From assembly GCA_034440575.1 (NCBI GenBank), contig JAOTOL010001455.1:124001-188000 (forward strand): a stretch of DNA of 64,000 nt, written 5' to 3'. Each line of letters opens with the position of its first letter. Positions within the stretch are counted from its first letter, which is position 1. The notes under the pieces were generated by a model. That model had not been told where the DNA came from, ran no database searches, and was given only the letters and a program-made list of their open reading frames with translations. Both the position numbers and the translations under genes were made by a program. This DNA is from Imbricaverruca yamaguchii. Its lineage: Eukaryota; Arthropoda; Thecostraca; Neoverrucidae. Of the stretch, positions 22,614-35,500 are shown piece by piece.

Positions 22614-25600
22614 GCGCCGCCACGAGCGACTGATGACGGGAAGTCGGTCGGTCAGCCGGCCGGCGCCGCCGCCGCCGCAGCAGCAGCAGCAGCAGCTGTA
22701 GCACCAGCCGCCAGCCCTACACACAGCAGGACTCAGCTGCCCAAGGTTCATACACAGAAATATCGAGCGCGCATTGCTGCATTCCCATTTGTGCATTCAG
22801 CAGTAGGGCGCTTTCCCGCCGACCAGAGTGGCATAGTGTTTGAGTTCATCACCCTCTTTGTCTCGTAGCTCGTGGATGTTGTCATGGGAAGTGAGGTGGT
22901 GATGATGTCCCAGATGGTGTCACTGTTTAAAAATACGACCGTATGAACTGCTGATTTGAATACTGGAACGCAACGATGTGTGTGTTATCAATGTGTTCTG
23001 TCTGTTCGATTCCTGTCTAACACTGTTTCCTGTATTTGCTTTATAGAATCAAGGATACATTGGATAACTCACCCTGGATTGGATTTGGATGCTTTGGATT
23101 ACACACGGCTGGATTGGAATTGCGTGGGCTGTCTGGCACTGGATCACTGGCACTGGATCATTGGAGGGATTGTTGGGCGGTGGCTAGGCTGGCAATCACA
23201 CGGATCGCACCTGGATCTGGATCGGACGTACCCTGACTGACGTGGATTGGAGCCCCTCTGCACGTGTTGGCACCGCTGGATCACTGCGTGGGACCGAGGA
23301 CACAACAGGACAGGACAATCAGGACAGGAGCCTCACGCGGTAAAGTTACCCCGCCTTTCCGGCCCACACATGTCAGTCAAGCTTCACCAAAGCAGACGTA
23401 ACGTCAGCTGGCTGCTAAACGGCTCACACCTGCCATTCAAATTCCTCCAAAGTATATGTAACATCAACTGGCTGCAGAACGGTTTCGTTTCAGATTGTTT
23501 GCTCCTTCATTGATGCTCGTACCCGCTTGCGTACCAAGACCACATACACACCGTTCACCTTTGCGCGATGGTGTTGCTGTTTCGTTGCTGTTGGCCGTGC
23601 CCGATGCCTGTTCAGAGCCGTTTGCCGTCTCACGAGCGTCGGGCTGCCGCCGTTTTAACCTAACGTAGCGCCGGTCTGTTCGCCGAGTCGGTGTGCCGTG
23701 TCGTCGCTAACGTCCTCTTTCAGCGTGCCGTTGCCGGGGAGAACAGCGGCGCGGCGCGGCCCGGCTCCTGGAGGGGCCGACTGGACCTACTGTTCCCAAT
23801 CGTCAATACACACTTTCGGTCGTCCCGTCTTTTCCTACCCGCCCGAGCGTTGGAGCCGGATTTGGCTGTGCGTGCACGCACGGGTCTGGCGAGGGCGTGA
23901 CTGGCGGCGGGTGACGTGCGACGCGGTTATTGCCTATTGCAATTGCCCAGCTAGGGTTTTGTCTCCTGGGGAGTGGTGTGTACTGAGGGTGTCCTTCACT
24001 CGAGTCTCCTACTGAGGCTGTCTATCTCGGACGGCGACGGTTCGTCCCGGGACGTCGGCGTCCCATCCCTGACGGCGGCGGTCCATGACCAAGGGTGTCC
24101 CATTCCTGACGGCGGCGGTCCGTGACGAAGGGCGTCCCATCCCGGACGGTAGCGGTTCGTGACGAAGGGTGTTCGACAGGCAGTCATTTGGCCCACACAT
24201 TTCGTGAGAGCCAAAGCCAAAGAGCCCTCTGGATCGTGTTCTTGCTTGGCTACCTGTGCATGTCAGTGGGTCTAAGAGCCTGCAAGCGGGAAGGACCTGT
24301 ATCAGTTGAATGCTAAAGAATGATGTAGGTATAAATTAGTTGAGCGCAAAATGATTGCCTTAAATCGGGATCAATAGCACTTTCAGACGTTTCGGATGTA
24401 TTGCGTTCGTTAGTGAAGGCACTAAACCATGTTAAGGTGCACATTGTATACGGAATTTAAAGGACAATGGTCTCGGCTTCCTCTACGCACTGGCGAAGCT
24501 AGCGTGCAGCACGCAGGACCCATTCCCATACCCCCACAGGAGGCTGATTTTCGGTGAAATTTTCCAACAGCCTGCTATTTTTTCGAAATATAGAAGCGTT
24601 TCTTAAGCATATACGATGCATGCTAAGCAATCAAATACGAGGTGACGATCCACCGTTCAGCAGGGGACCGCCACACGCTCTCGACCACAGATAGCCAAGA
24701 ACAATTTCCGGTTGTTTGCGGTATTTTTACGTATGGTAGGTTGGTGTTAAATTTGCCTGCGATATCTGAAAAGTGCTGCGAAGCATTGATTGCCGAGCTT
24801 TGTCCCGCGCATAGAAGTGAATGATTTGTATATCGGGTGCGCGAGGAATGACTAAAGACGCATGGTGGCATTGTGACAATGTATTGCTCGATCTTGCCCC
24901 ACGTCTTGTGATGTAGCAGGTCTAGGCGGCAGCTCAGCAAGGCGCTCGTCATCTGCCGCCAGGCGTCCATACATTGCTGGCAAATCGTCCACGCAAAGAA
25001 AGTCTGGGCGACAAAACGGCAGCAGCATCGAGCGCAGCACCAATTCACAACCATCAGCAAATCAAGTCGATTCAGCTAGGCAATGAAGGCGAGATCGGAA
25101 ACCGCGAATGCGAGACCAGAAATGACAGCGACGGCTCACACCTATGACTAGAACCGGATCCCTTCTGTACGGTTAGGGCGTCGATCGCCGCACGTGACTC
25201 AGCAGGCTAACGCGCCCACGCCGGCTGCGGGCCATTTCCTGCCGAGCAGCCCCGGGAGGACCGGCCGCCGGTGGCATAACGAGGAATGTGACGTCACTGG
25301 CCTGACATGAGAGGGCAAGTACAACTCGGCCTCCGCGGCATGCTTCGCTGCAGCTCCGACGACTCTCCAGCTCCGGACTGGACGGCTTAGCACAAAATAT
25401 ATTTAAGCACAAACACTCAGACCGTCGCAGTCAGGAAATGCAAACCATGTAAGGAACTTGGAGGCTTTGCCACGCAGAACATTACGCTTTCAACTGCTCT
25501 CAGTCGCCGCTCGCAAATCACTGGAACGGAATGTTGGGAAAAACAGGCACGCCGAGGCGTTTTATCAAGAGAAAACCATTTACGCCGAATAATCGATGAA

Positions 25601-25722
25601 GTGCCTGTCTTGCTGCTGCAATCAGTCGTTCAGCATGCATTTGCAATCATTGAGACCCTGAGCACGCATTGCAATGCCACTTATGCGGAATGATATTGTT
25701 CTTTTGAGTGAACGGGCAGTTT
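22614..25722. other. Tail-to-tail intergenic region, SRSF1 / NAGK
   Basis: Contains the SRSF1 3' UTR, beginning with a GCC/CAG repeat at about 22663-22696. No consensus AATAAA was confidently assigned to either gene. GC-rich blocks lie at 23690-23920 and 25190-25400; no exon was recognised in them. Confidence 0.5.
24020..24180. repeat. Tandem repeat, about 42-bp unit, 3-4 copies
   Basis: Units combine 'gacggcggcggtcc', 'gtgacgaaggg' and 'gtcccatcc'. It lies downstream of SRSF1 and no exon was recognised beside it. Confidence 0.75.
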
Positions 25723-26013
25723 CTATTCAGTCGCCGATCCAGGCCCGTCTGGGTGCGTATCCGAGTGGTCTGGCGGAGGCCAGGCGTCCAGCAGGCGGGT
25801 GTGCTGGTGGCAATCCCGAGGCAGGCTGACGCCGGTCTGGCGGGCGGCCAGGAAGGCGGCGCCGCAGCACAGCGAGCCGCGCAGCTGCAGCAGCCGGAAG
25901 GCGGCCAGGTGGGGCGCCAGCGTGTCTGTGAAGCCGTCCCGCAGCAGCGGCCACGACCGGAACACGGCGCCGACCACGACAATCTGCAGACCGCGCGCGT
26001 CCTCCAGCACTTC
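25723..26013 (-). CDS. NAGK: NAGK exon 8 (terminal)
   Basis: Acceptor GTGCTGCACAG. Starts EVLEDARGLQIVVVGAVF, continues RSWPLLRDGFTDTL and ends PDGPGSATE, TAG at 25723-25725. The C-terminus after the LPRDC motif differs from and is slightly longer than vertebrate NAGK. Confidence 0.9.
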   Translation of the reverse strand, partial: EVLEDARGLQIVVVGAVFRSWPLLRDGFTDTLAPHLAAFRLLQLRGSLCCGAAFLAARQTGVSLPRDCHQHTRLLDAWPPPDHSDTHPDGPGSATE

Positions 26014-29000
26014 CTGTGCAGCACGGTGTTACAGCGTCATAACACACGCAGACCGCGAGCGTCCTCCAGCACCTGCACAGCACGGTGTTATGGCTCACAC
26101 AGACCACGCGCGTCCTCCAGTACCTCCTGCACAACAGTGCGTCATGACTTCCAGATCACGCGCGTCCAGCACCTCCTGCACAGCACGGAGTCATGGCGTC
26201 ACGACACACGCAGACCACGCGCGTTCTCCAGCACCTCCTGCACAGCACGGAGTCATGACTCATACAGACCACGTGCGTCCTCCAGCACCTCCTGCACAGC
26301 ACGGAGTCATGACTCATACAGACCACGTGCGTCCTCCAGCACCTCCTGCACAGCACGGAGCCACATCATGACGTCGCGCAGCAGACAGACCACAGTCATG
26401 GTCAAACTTGTGTTGGTAAATCTGCCCGAAATGGAGCATCAAATTTGCACATACAATCGAGAGGCACGTGTTTTCTTTTCACGATACAAAACGTTATTTT
26501 CCTCCACGACACATCCTTCCTCACAAAACACGTGACCACATGTGATATGTGTCATCCATTGCAATGAAACCTCAAAAGGAGGAAGACACTTGGCTGTGCA
26601 CTGGTTTGGCTCATTAGTTCTCCCGAGCATAACCTTCGAAAATCGTCTGCTTCAACAGATCTATATTTCTCGGAACTTGACCTTGCCAACATAGTTTGTG
26701 TGCATCGTCACCGTTAGAATAGTTATCCTTCAATTAGGTGTCTGACAAACGGAAAAGGTACATGTATGAGTACGATGTTGGATCAAAATGGTATTTAAAG
26801 GAACTATAAGTTGTGTCCGGCGACTTTGCATCCATGGAAAAGTTCGACAACCTATTGTAGTCGCTTCGACATCTCGCACATGCCAAAAAAAAACATTATT
26901 CTAGCACTGCCTTGTCGTGACACTAACCTTGACCTTTGTACGTGTCACAGTGGTGGCCGACGTCGTCAGTTTGCATGCCGTCTGTATTGGGTAGCCCCGT
27001 GCAATGCTTACTTTCATGAAGCCATCACTAAATCAGTACTTGCAGCTTGATGAACGTGATTAGTTTGCAGCGCAGCTCCGAAGGCGGTTTTAAACATCGC
27101 GGTATTGGCTGACTGTAACAGCATATTTCAACCGCAAGATGATGTCGACGGTCAAAATAAACGCAACCATCAAATGCACCATTAATCTTCACATATTTGG
27201 CCGTCGTCAGAAGTAACAAAGCGGAAAGATGACTGTTTGAATAAAATGTGGTTCTGAAGGCGATCTGCCCCACTGTGTATCAGCTGAAGAGGGATGTGTG
27301 TCAATGAAAAGTACCTTTTGACAACAAACTCTGTTTCAGATCTGATCATTCTACATACATATATGCCCAGTGATAAAATATTCATGGAATAGGCTAGAAT
27401 ATGCCACTTCATAAAAACGCAATCCATCCAAAGAAGCATCGTCATCATGCTTTTTAATGTGTGTTTATGAAGTTTACATGCCTCATTTCTAACTAAAAGC
27501 ATCTCGTTTATAAGTATACTCTCGTGATGGTGCTCACAATTACGGTTCATGGCACATGGACGTGGCGCAATTCCTGGTGGTTCCAGGTGAAGTTGCCAGT
27601 GATGTGGTTTGCTATACATCACCAGTGAATATATTTTATCGTTATCGTTGATGTAGGTATCCATAAACTAGGCATGTGCCAGTATAATTGAAAAAGTTCC
27701 ACTAAAAGTATCCAATGGACAGAAAATTGAGTTTCAAAGATATCAAGGGTAGTTTCAGGAACATCATTTTTTTTCATGACGAATTTCGACAGCATATTGT
27801 ACTGGCTGCTATATCTCGTACCTTAGGAAATTCAATTATTTTAACACTATGTAGCCATACCAACATTGCAAGGCTACCTTACTTCTTGAAGCACGACTAC
27901 TGGTAAGCACGCAGCAGCTATCTAACTTGGTTCGGTGCGTGCCTTCGGCACAGTTCATTTGAATATTTATTTTTAAATGTAAAAATGCTATGTACAAAGA
28001 GACTCAGTATATCACACAAAATCGTAGCTATTAATATGAGACATAAAATGTACAATTTCATGGCACTACCTCATGCAACGTGGGTACAAATTGTAGTGCT
28101 CCTGGGAATGTATCTTTGAATGTGTCATTAATGTATAATAAAAGCAATGGCCCAAAGATTGCAAAGACGCTTTCCCCTATTTCCTGTGTCAATAGTAAAT
28201 ATGAGTATCTGTATCTGAGTATCTGACTATATGTACTATATAACCTAACCAACAATGGTATCTATATTCCTCCCCTAACAAACAGGGAAACACCAATTTA
28301 TACGCAAGCTAATTTTCGTAAATAATTCCTGGCTGCTAAAAGAAAAAAAGACTGGCTGTGAATACCGAAAACATTTTCCGGTTGTAATTCACGCCAATGA
28401 TATGACAAACATCGTAACAACAGTTGGGAATATGTATCTAGACGAACATTCGCCATTAAATACCTTGTTGTTCTGACCGATAACGGTACGAAATAAAAAA
28501 TTCGCCATATGCAACGGAAATGGCGTTTACAGTAAAAATTGATGAATTCTTACTGGGGTAAAACATTTCCTCTACAGGAAATAGTTTATCTTTCTTTAAA
28601 ACATCATATTAGTACATTGATTGCATTGCTAAACAATCCCGACAAAAAACGAGCAACACAGTTAACCATACGTATCGCTTCCGGCACACATTTTTCTCCA
28701 TGGTTGAATTGTCTTCTTCGCCACCTCACCAGGAAAATAACTGTTTCCTATCATGGCGATCGTGCAGCGTCGGCGGTTACCTTGTCGACGTGCGGCAACA
28801 GGGCGAGCACGTATCTGGCCAGCCACGTGCCGGCCTCTCGGAACAGCTGGCGACAGAGGGCGTCCCCGGCCGCCGCCGCCGCCGCCAGGTGCTCGCACAG
28901 CGCAGCGAAACGCTGCTTCTCGAAGTCTGTGTACGCGTGCTGCAGCAGACCGAACCTGGCAGTGTTCCGGTCACGTCACGCCAGGATCAGAGCGACACGA

Positions 29001-29436
29001 GTCGGGACGTGGTGATTACGTCAACAACAAATGTTCATGATTATTTTTTAGCCATATCGTGTCAAATAACACCTCACCAAACAATATCGGGTGCCTGAAT
29101 GTCACCTTCAGAACCTTTCGATGTTTAGCTAGCTTTATACAATGGTAAAATCATCCTTCCACGTGCCACAGGTCCATGTGCTCACCCGGTGGACTTTCCG
29201 ATAATTCAGATACCCTCTCTTGCACAAAGGGTCCTTTGGAACTGTAAGTGGATCCTTTTGAATCGACACCCTAACGCTTGGTGCCGGCCAAACTCCTAAT
29301 AGGCCTCTGAAGCAACGAGGGATCATCCAAGAATGGCAAGGACCGCTGACGACAACAGGGGTTCCTCTAACCTAAAGAGCTCTTCAGGGCCTCCGGAAGT
29401 CCCTTCGAAAGAAGGAACTTTCTGTCCTTTCTGAGT

Positions 29437-29481
<45 letters not shown>

Positions 29482-29488
29482 AGAGAGA

Positions 29489-29576
<88 letters not shown>

Positions 29577-32500
29577 CCAGAAAGTCCCGTGTCCCTTGAC
29601 AGCGTACTTGGTATTGAGGAACGTCCATGTGAAACACGAAGATCCTACTAGTCTAACAACGGCTCTTGGTGATGGGTGAAAGCCCGGGATGTGCAGACAA
29701 AAGTTTACAGGCGTCGGCGATGACCGGGTTTACATGTCCTTGACGTCAGGGCCGGTACCGACCAGACCTATCTGTCCTTGACATCAGGACCGATACCGAC
29801 CGGACCGACCTGTCCTTGGCGTCAGGGGCCGGAACCGACCGGACCGACCTGTCCTTGACGTTGAAGCAGACCCGGATAGCGTCCCGCACGGCCTCCGTGC
29901 TGTGCGGAGGCTGGCGCAAGTTGTCATCCTCGTCAAACACCCACTTGATGGCGGCGTGAGAGATCCACCAGGCTGCCGAGGAGTGGATGTGGTCGGTGAG
30001 AGATCCACCAGGCTGCCGAGGTGGGGATGTGGTCGGTGAGAGATCCACCAGGCTGCCGAGGAGGGGATGTGGTCGGTGAGAGATCCACCAGGCTGCCGAG
30101 GAGGGGATGCGGTCAATGAGAGATCCACCAGGCTACCGAGGGGGATTACGGTCGGTGAGAGATCCACCAGGCTTCCGAGGATGGATTGCGGTCAGTGAGA
30201 GATTCACCAGGCTGCCTAGGAGGGAATGTGGTCAGTGAGAGATCCACCAGGCTGCCGAGGAGGGGATGTTACCAGTGAGAAATCCACCAGGCTGCCGAGG
30301 ATGGGATGCGGTCAATGAGAGATCCACCAGGCTGCCGAGGGGGATTACGGTCGGTGAGAGATCCGCCAAGCTTCCGAGGAGGGATTGCGGTCGGTGAGAG
30401 ATTCACCAGGCTGCCGAGGAGGGAATGTGGTCAGTGAGCGATCCACCAGGCTGCCGAGGAGGGGATGTGGTCAGTGAGAAATCCACCAGGCTGCCGAGGA
30501 GGGAATGTGGTCAGTGAGAGATCCACCAGGCGGCCGAGGAGGGAATGTGGTCGGTGAGAGATCCACCAGGCTGCCGAGGAGGGAATGTGGTCAGTGAGAG
30601 ATCCACCAGGCTGCCGAGGAGGGAATGTGGTCAGTGAGAGATCCACCAGGCGGCCGAGGAGGGAATGTGGTCGGTGAGAGATCCACCAGGCTGCCGAGGA
30701 GGGAATGTGGTCAGTGAGAGATCCACCAGGCTGCCGAGGAGGGAATGTGGTCAGTGAGAGATCCACCAGGCTGCCGAGGAGGGAATGTGGTCAGTGAGAG
30801 ATCCACCAGTCGGCCGAGGAGGGAATGTGGTCGGTGAGAGATCCACCAGGCTGCCGAGGAGGGGATGCGGTCAATGAGAGATCCACCAGGCTGCCGAGGG
30901 GGATGTGGTCGGTGAGAGATCCACCAGTCGGCCGAGGAGGGAATGTGGTCGGTGAGAGATCCACCAGGCTGCCGAGGAGGGGATGTGGTCAGTGAGAGGT
31001 TCGCCAGGCTGCCGAGGGGACCGTAATCAGTGAGGGGTCCACCAGACGGCGGATAAACGGTTGGCGTCAATGAGGGATTTGCGGTAGGAGAATGGTTTAC
31101 AGTAAGCTCGCAGTGCCAAGATTCAGAGTTAGAGCCAGATCAGTCAGCACTCCACCATGGAGGGAATGCGAATAGTAAGCGAAAGGTGTACGAATGTCGT
31201 GGTCGCGGGAAAGTCACTTCTAAGTTAGTTTGTCCAAATCAAATAAGTTATGCTGGTACCTGTTGGAAAAAAACCGTCTTCAAAACGCTATAAAAATAAG
31301 CGTGGCTTATCTACAGATAAAAGTGAAGCCACCACATCCGTCGCAAGAAAGTATTTAGTTTTGCATATTCGTAACGATTGTAAGAAAAGTCGTCCATGAA
31401 TTAGCATACAAAGCCGAACGATCAATTCGTTGGTGCTTTAGATGCCTGGATATCCATAGGTTTTCGGTGGCCAAACACCGGTAGGCTCTAGGTTCAGTGC
31501 AGAAAGTGAATGCTAAGTTAGCTTAAGTTGCCTTCGGTTAGGTTAGGTTAGTTTAACGCGTCCGGATCCGGTCGGAAGGAGAAATGTGCTTTCTCGACGT
31601 ATTTCAAAGATTCTGGACACACCAACGAGGTAAGAGGAGTTGGCACACATTTGGGCAACACTCGCACAGCATATGACCAGGCAGCACGGTATTTTGACGA
31701 TCCTGTTCACTGGGGAAAATGCATAGCATGTGGCGGTGATCAGTGCATTCGGGGCGTTCAAAACTGTCGAACTTCTTTAAAAGCACATACGCAAAACACC
31801 GAACCCGAAAATTCTGTCATTGCTAGCATATATAATAGTGGAATGCCGTACATGTCACACGGGATGCCAATATACGGGGCTGTTTTTTTTTTCAAACCCA
31901 GAAATGCGATCAGAAAATGGCACCAATGAAAACGATGCTGACTACTGAAATGAAAAATCGACTGTCCTGATGCATCGTTCTTTTGCCATAATCAACTCAT
32001 GCTGGAGACGCATGCTATATAGATGCAGTTAATGTTACTTTATTCAACTGTGGGTTTGTGTCAGACTTGTAGAAGCTACACTCAGTTAGACTTACGTTGC
32101 TTTATACTGTACGCAAAAAAATGGCACACACACAGAGAGACATACATATATATGTTTACCTGTAGTATATTACCAGCGTGAATTTAATTTCATATTTACA
32201 TCTGACTGACGACCAGCCCGGGAATGAGTTTGGATTGCATGGATTGTTGTAGCGGAGCGGTTGCTGTAAGCGTATGGACTTGGTGCGACGTGTGGACCGG
32301 TACAGCGGTGCAGTGATGAGGGACATACCGCCACCCTCGTCGCCGAACAGGTGTCCCCAGCCGCCGCAGCGGCGCGTGCTGCCGTCGGCCCTGAGCAGCA
32401 GACTGTTGGAGCCAGTTCCAGCGATCAGGCAGAGACCACCTGCAGAGCACACCGTCCGATTATCACTGGCACAACGGCCTCCCCCACCCCTACAGTTAGT

Positions 32501-35500
32501 TATTTGGGTTTTAGGGCGCATCAACTGCAGTGGTTATACAGCGCCCACCCCACCCCTACACACCACAATCCACCTCACCACACGATCGCTTCCCTCACCC
32601 TTACACACAGCAGTCCACCACACCGAACAACGGCCTCCCTCACCCCTACACACAACAGTCCACCACAAAACATAACAACCCCATCTACACACCACAATCC
32701 ACCACACCGCATAACGGCCTCCCCTACCCCTACACACAAGTCCACCACATCTGCTGGAGATCCAGTACACATACACTGAGTGCCCGGCGCTTCATCCTAC
32801 ATTTTAAATCCCCAGCAGCGACGGACGGCGGTGACTCCTGCAGTCGCCGCCGGGCGAGTTTGTGCAGTCCCGCGAGCGCCGTCAAAGCCAGAGCTAAAAA
32901 TGATTGCAATACGCAGAAAGAGTGTGTGCTAGTTTTTTTTGTTCCCCAGAAGAAATCGCACGCATCCGGGTGACGCATTTACAAGATACAACTTAGCAAA
33001 CTACGGTCACGAACGAGGTGTCCACTCCTTTGATCAAATATGGTAAGGATGTGGACTTTTTTAGTATCAGAGTAATGGGCTTCTTACGGCATTGAAATGT
33101 CGGGAAGGTTTGATTTCCAACATGCATGATATGTTGTTAGTGATATACCGGCTATAAATATGCGATGCTTTCTCCAAAGACAAATATAATAGCGTCTACT
33201 TCTGAAATCGTAATTTGTCCGAACGCGCTAGGATTTTTAGAAAAATACGAGCATAATACCACAATGTAGTGCAACCTTATCGAAATTCAGGGCAGAATGT
33301 TATGGAAAGGTTCATTAATTGAGACACGTATCCGCTATGTGATGAAGTAACATAAATATCACGAATTATGTGCGCTACACTGGAGGAGGTAGTGTAATGC
33401 ATCAGTGCTGCGCTGGAGAAAGTAGCGTGATGTGTTGTGCCAGAGAAGGTAGCGCAATGTCTGACCGTTCTCGAAGGCGGTGGCGATGGTGCCGACCGTG
33501 TCGCTGCAGACGTGACAGCTGTCGGCCAGCGGCGGCTGCTGCAGCAGCAGGCTCCGGCGCAGCTGGTCGTTCGTCTCGGCAGCCTCGCACCCACTCAGAC
33601 TGAGACCCTGTCGGCAAACGCACCACACTGCTCGAGGGACCGCACCACATTGCTCGAGGGATCGCACCACACTGCTCCAGGGACCGCACCACACTGCTCA
33701 GGAACCGGTCTAACTGCTCGGGGACCGGACCGAGACGCTGCTCGGGGACCCGTCTGAGAGTATTTTGGGACCGGTCAAAAACACTGCTTGGGGACCGGTC
33801 TGAATCTCGCAATTTCACAACTAAGTCTTACATAGGCTGGTTCGCAGTGCTCGTTATAACTGAAGAAGCCCACTGAGCGAAATATGTTCATTTCACCGAA
33901 TTAATCCTTCTGGTGTATTCTTTATAATAAAAAAACGTCAGGCTACAGTTAAAGTCCCTTTCCGATATCGGGAAGCGAGCTCAGTCATAATGATGAAATT
34001 GCGTGCGCCCTGCGCTTGCTGTGTTGTTAGAATATTGCCTGTGGGTTCAGACTTCGATTTACCACCTTTCAGATCTGGTAACGCAGTCTTCTTCAATATT
34101 TCGAACATACTAACAGGCAGTGGCTATGTCTATCTTCTTTCGCCAGGTCATGAAAAATTTACCTTCGATCAGACCATCCAAATGAGCTGGACACTGAATT
34201 CCGGTGTTACTCGTTAATATATTAGGTGGCGATGACGATGCGCTTGCTTGGAGGTTCAATTTCAATTTTCACAAGTTCCAACTTTCACCTGCGAACCCTG
34301 TAGCCTACCATGCAGAATACAGATCGACGCTCCAAGTCGCAAAATTCCATCGAGGCCAAATTGTGCACCAAGGCCGCTCACCAGGACAGCTCACCATAGC
34401 AGCTCGCCAGGGCGGCTCACTAGGGCGGCTCATCAAGGCGGCTCACCAGGACAGCTCACCAGGACAGCTCACCAGGGTGGCTCATCAGCAGCGTTGGAAA
34501 AGTGGCCCTTTTTTGGAACTTTTCCATCCAAAGAATTATGCACTCCTCAAATAAATACACTCCTTGCATTGCTGGATGAAGACATGCTTAACTAACAATA
34601 TACAGCTAGATGTCATACAATAGTGATAAGTTGGATGGAGAGGAGGAAGCAGCATGTTATGGGGTCTATAACATTTGGTGATTTATGGCTGATAATAAGA
34701 TCCTCTTCCAGTCCTAGTATTCATCATACTGTTCAGTCACAGTGAGTCCCATACCACATAAACCTTCCAACATAATTGAGGAAAATGCACATTTGCTATT
34801 TCAGGTCATCTGCAGGAACATTCCAAGAGGAAGCAGTAGTGGAGCCAAAAATGAGATGCCAGCCAGATTGGAAGAGTACCAGCTTGCTAGTATCCACAAG
34901 TACAAATGATGTCAACATATGGAACACTGCAGTCTGCATATGACCTTAATGGCACTGATCATTCCATATTCCATAACATGTGCATATTCTTCATTTGTGA
35001 AAAACCTCAGAACAGAGTACAGATGTGCCCAGAAGAATGTATGGCTGAACACTGAGAGCCAGAGTGGCATCCACACAACTGGTAAGCCACAAAGGGTAGC
35101 ATTGCCTAAAATACCAAAAATATTGTGGATGAGCCACATTTTGCCATGGCATAGGAATTTTCATGGACATTACTACTTGTCCATAAGACAAGTTTTACAC
35201 ACATTTTACCTCCATGAAGCATACAAAGGTATTAGGTTTGGCTAAGTTATGTTAGATTAAGGTTGTTTTGTAAGTTAGACAATTATCAAGTTCCTTTGGG
35301 GATCTTTCAGGACTAAAACAAGTTCTGAATAAAAAAATGGTCCAGGCTAGGTTGGAATAGAATAGGTTGTTTAGTTTGAATTTTCAAGGGCAAACATTGT
35401 GTAGAAATTTTCCATTAAAAATTGCTTCCTTGCATCCAGAGCTAGGCTGCATATTTTTTTTCTTCATTTTGAACATTACATTTTATGCTACATTACCCAA

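Noticed and set aside
21989..22701. Open frames over 150 aa on both strands around the SRSF1 exon 3 array
   Set aside because: Produced by the GC-rich 35-bp tandem repeat; the real coding sequence here is SRSF1 exon 3.
25727..26535. 275-aa plus-strand frame and overlapping frames opposite NAGK exon 8
   Set aside because: Antisense to the NAGK exon and through its minisatellite; the minus-strand protein has clear family motifs.
29323..29637. Minus-strand frame rich in Ser-Leu
   Set aside because: Translation of the (GA)n microsatellite.
29973..31070. Long minus-strand open frames of PPRQPGGSLTDH-type repeats as a repetitive protein
   Set aside because: They are the NAGK exon 6 junction minisatellite read through in one frame; no start context, signal peptide or independent coding signature.
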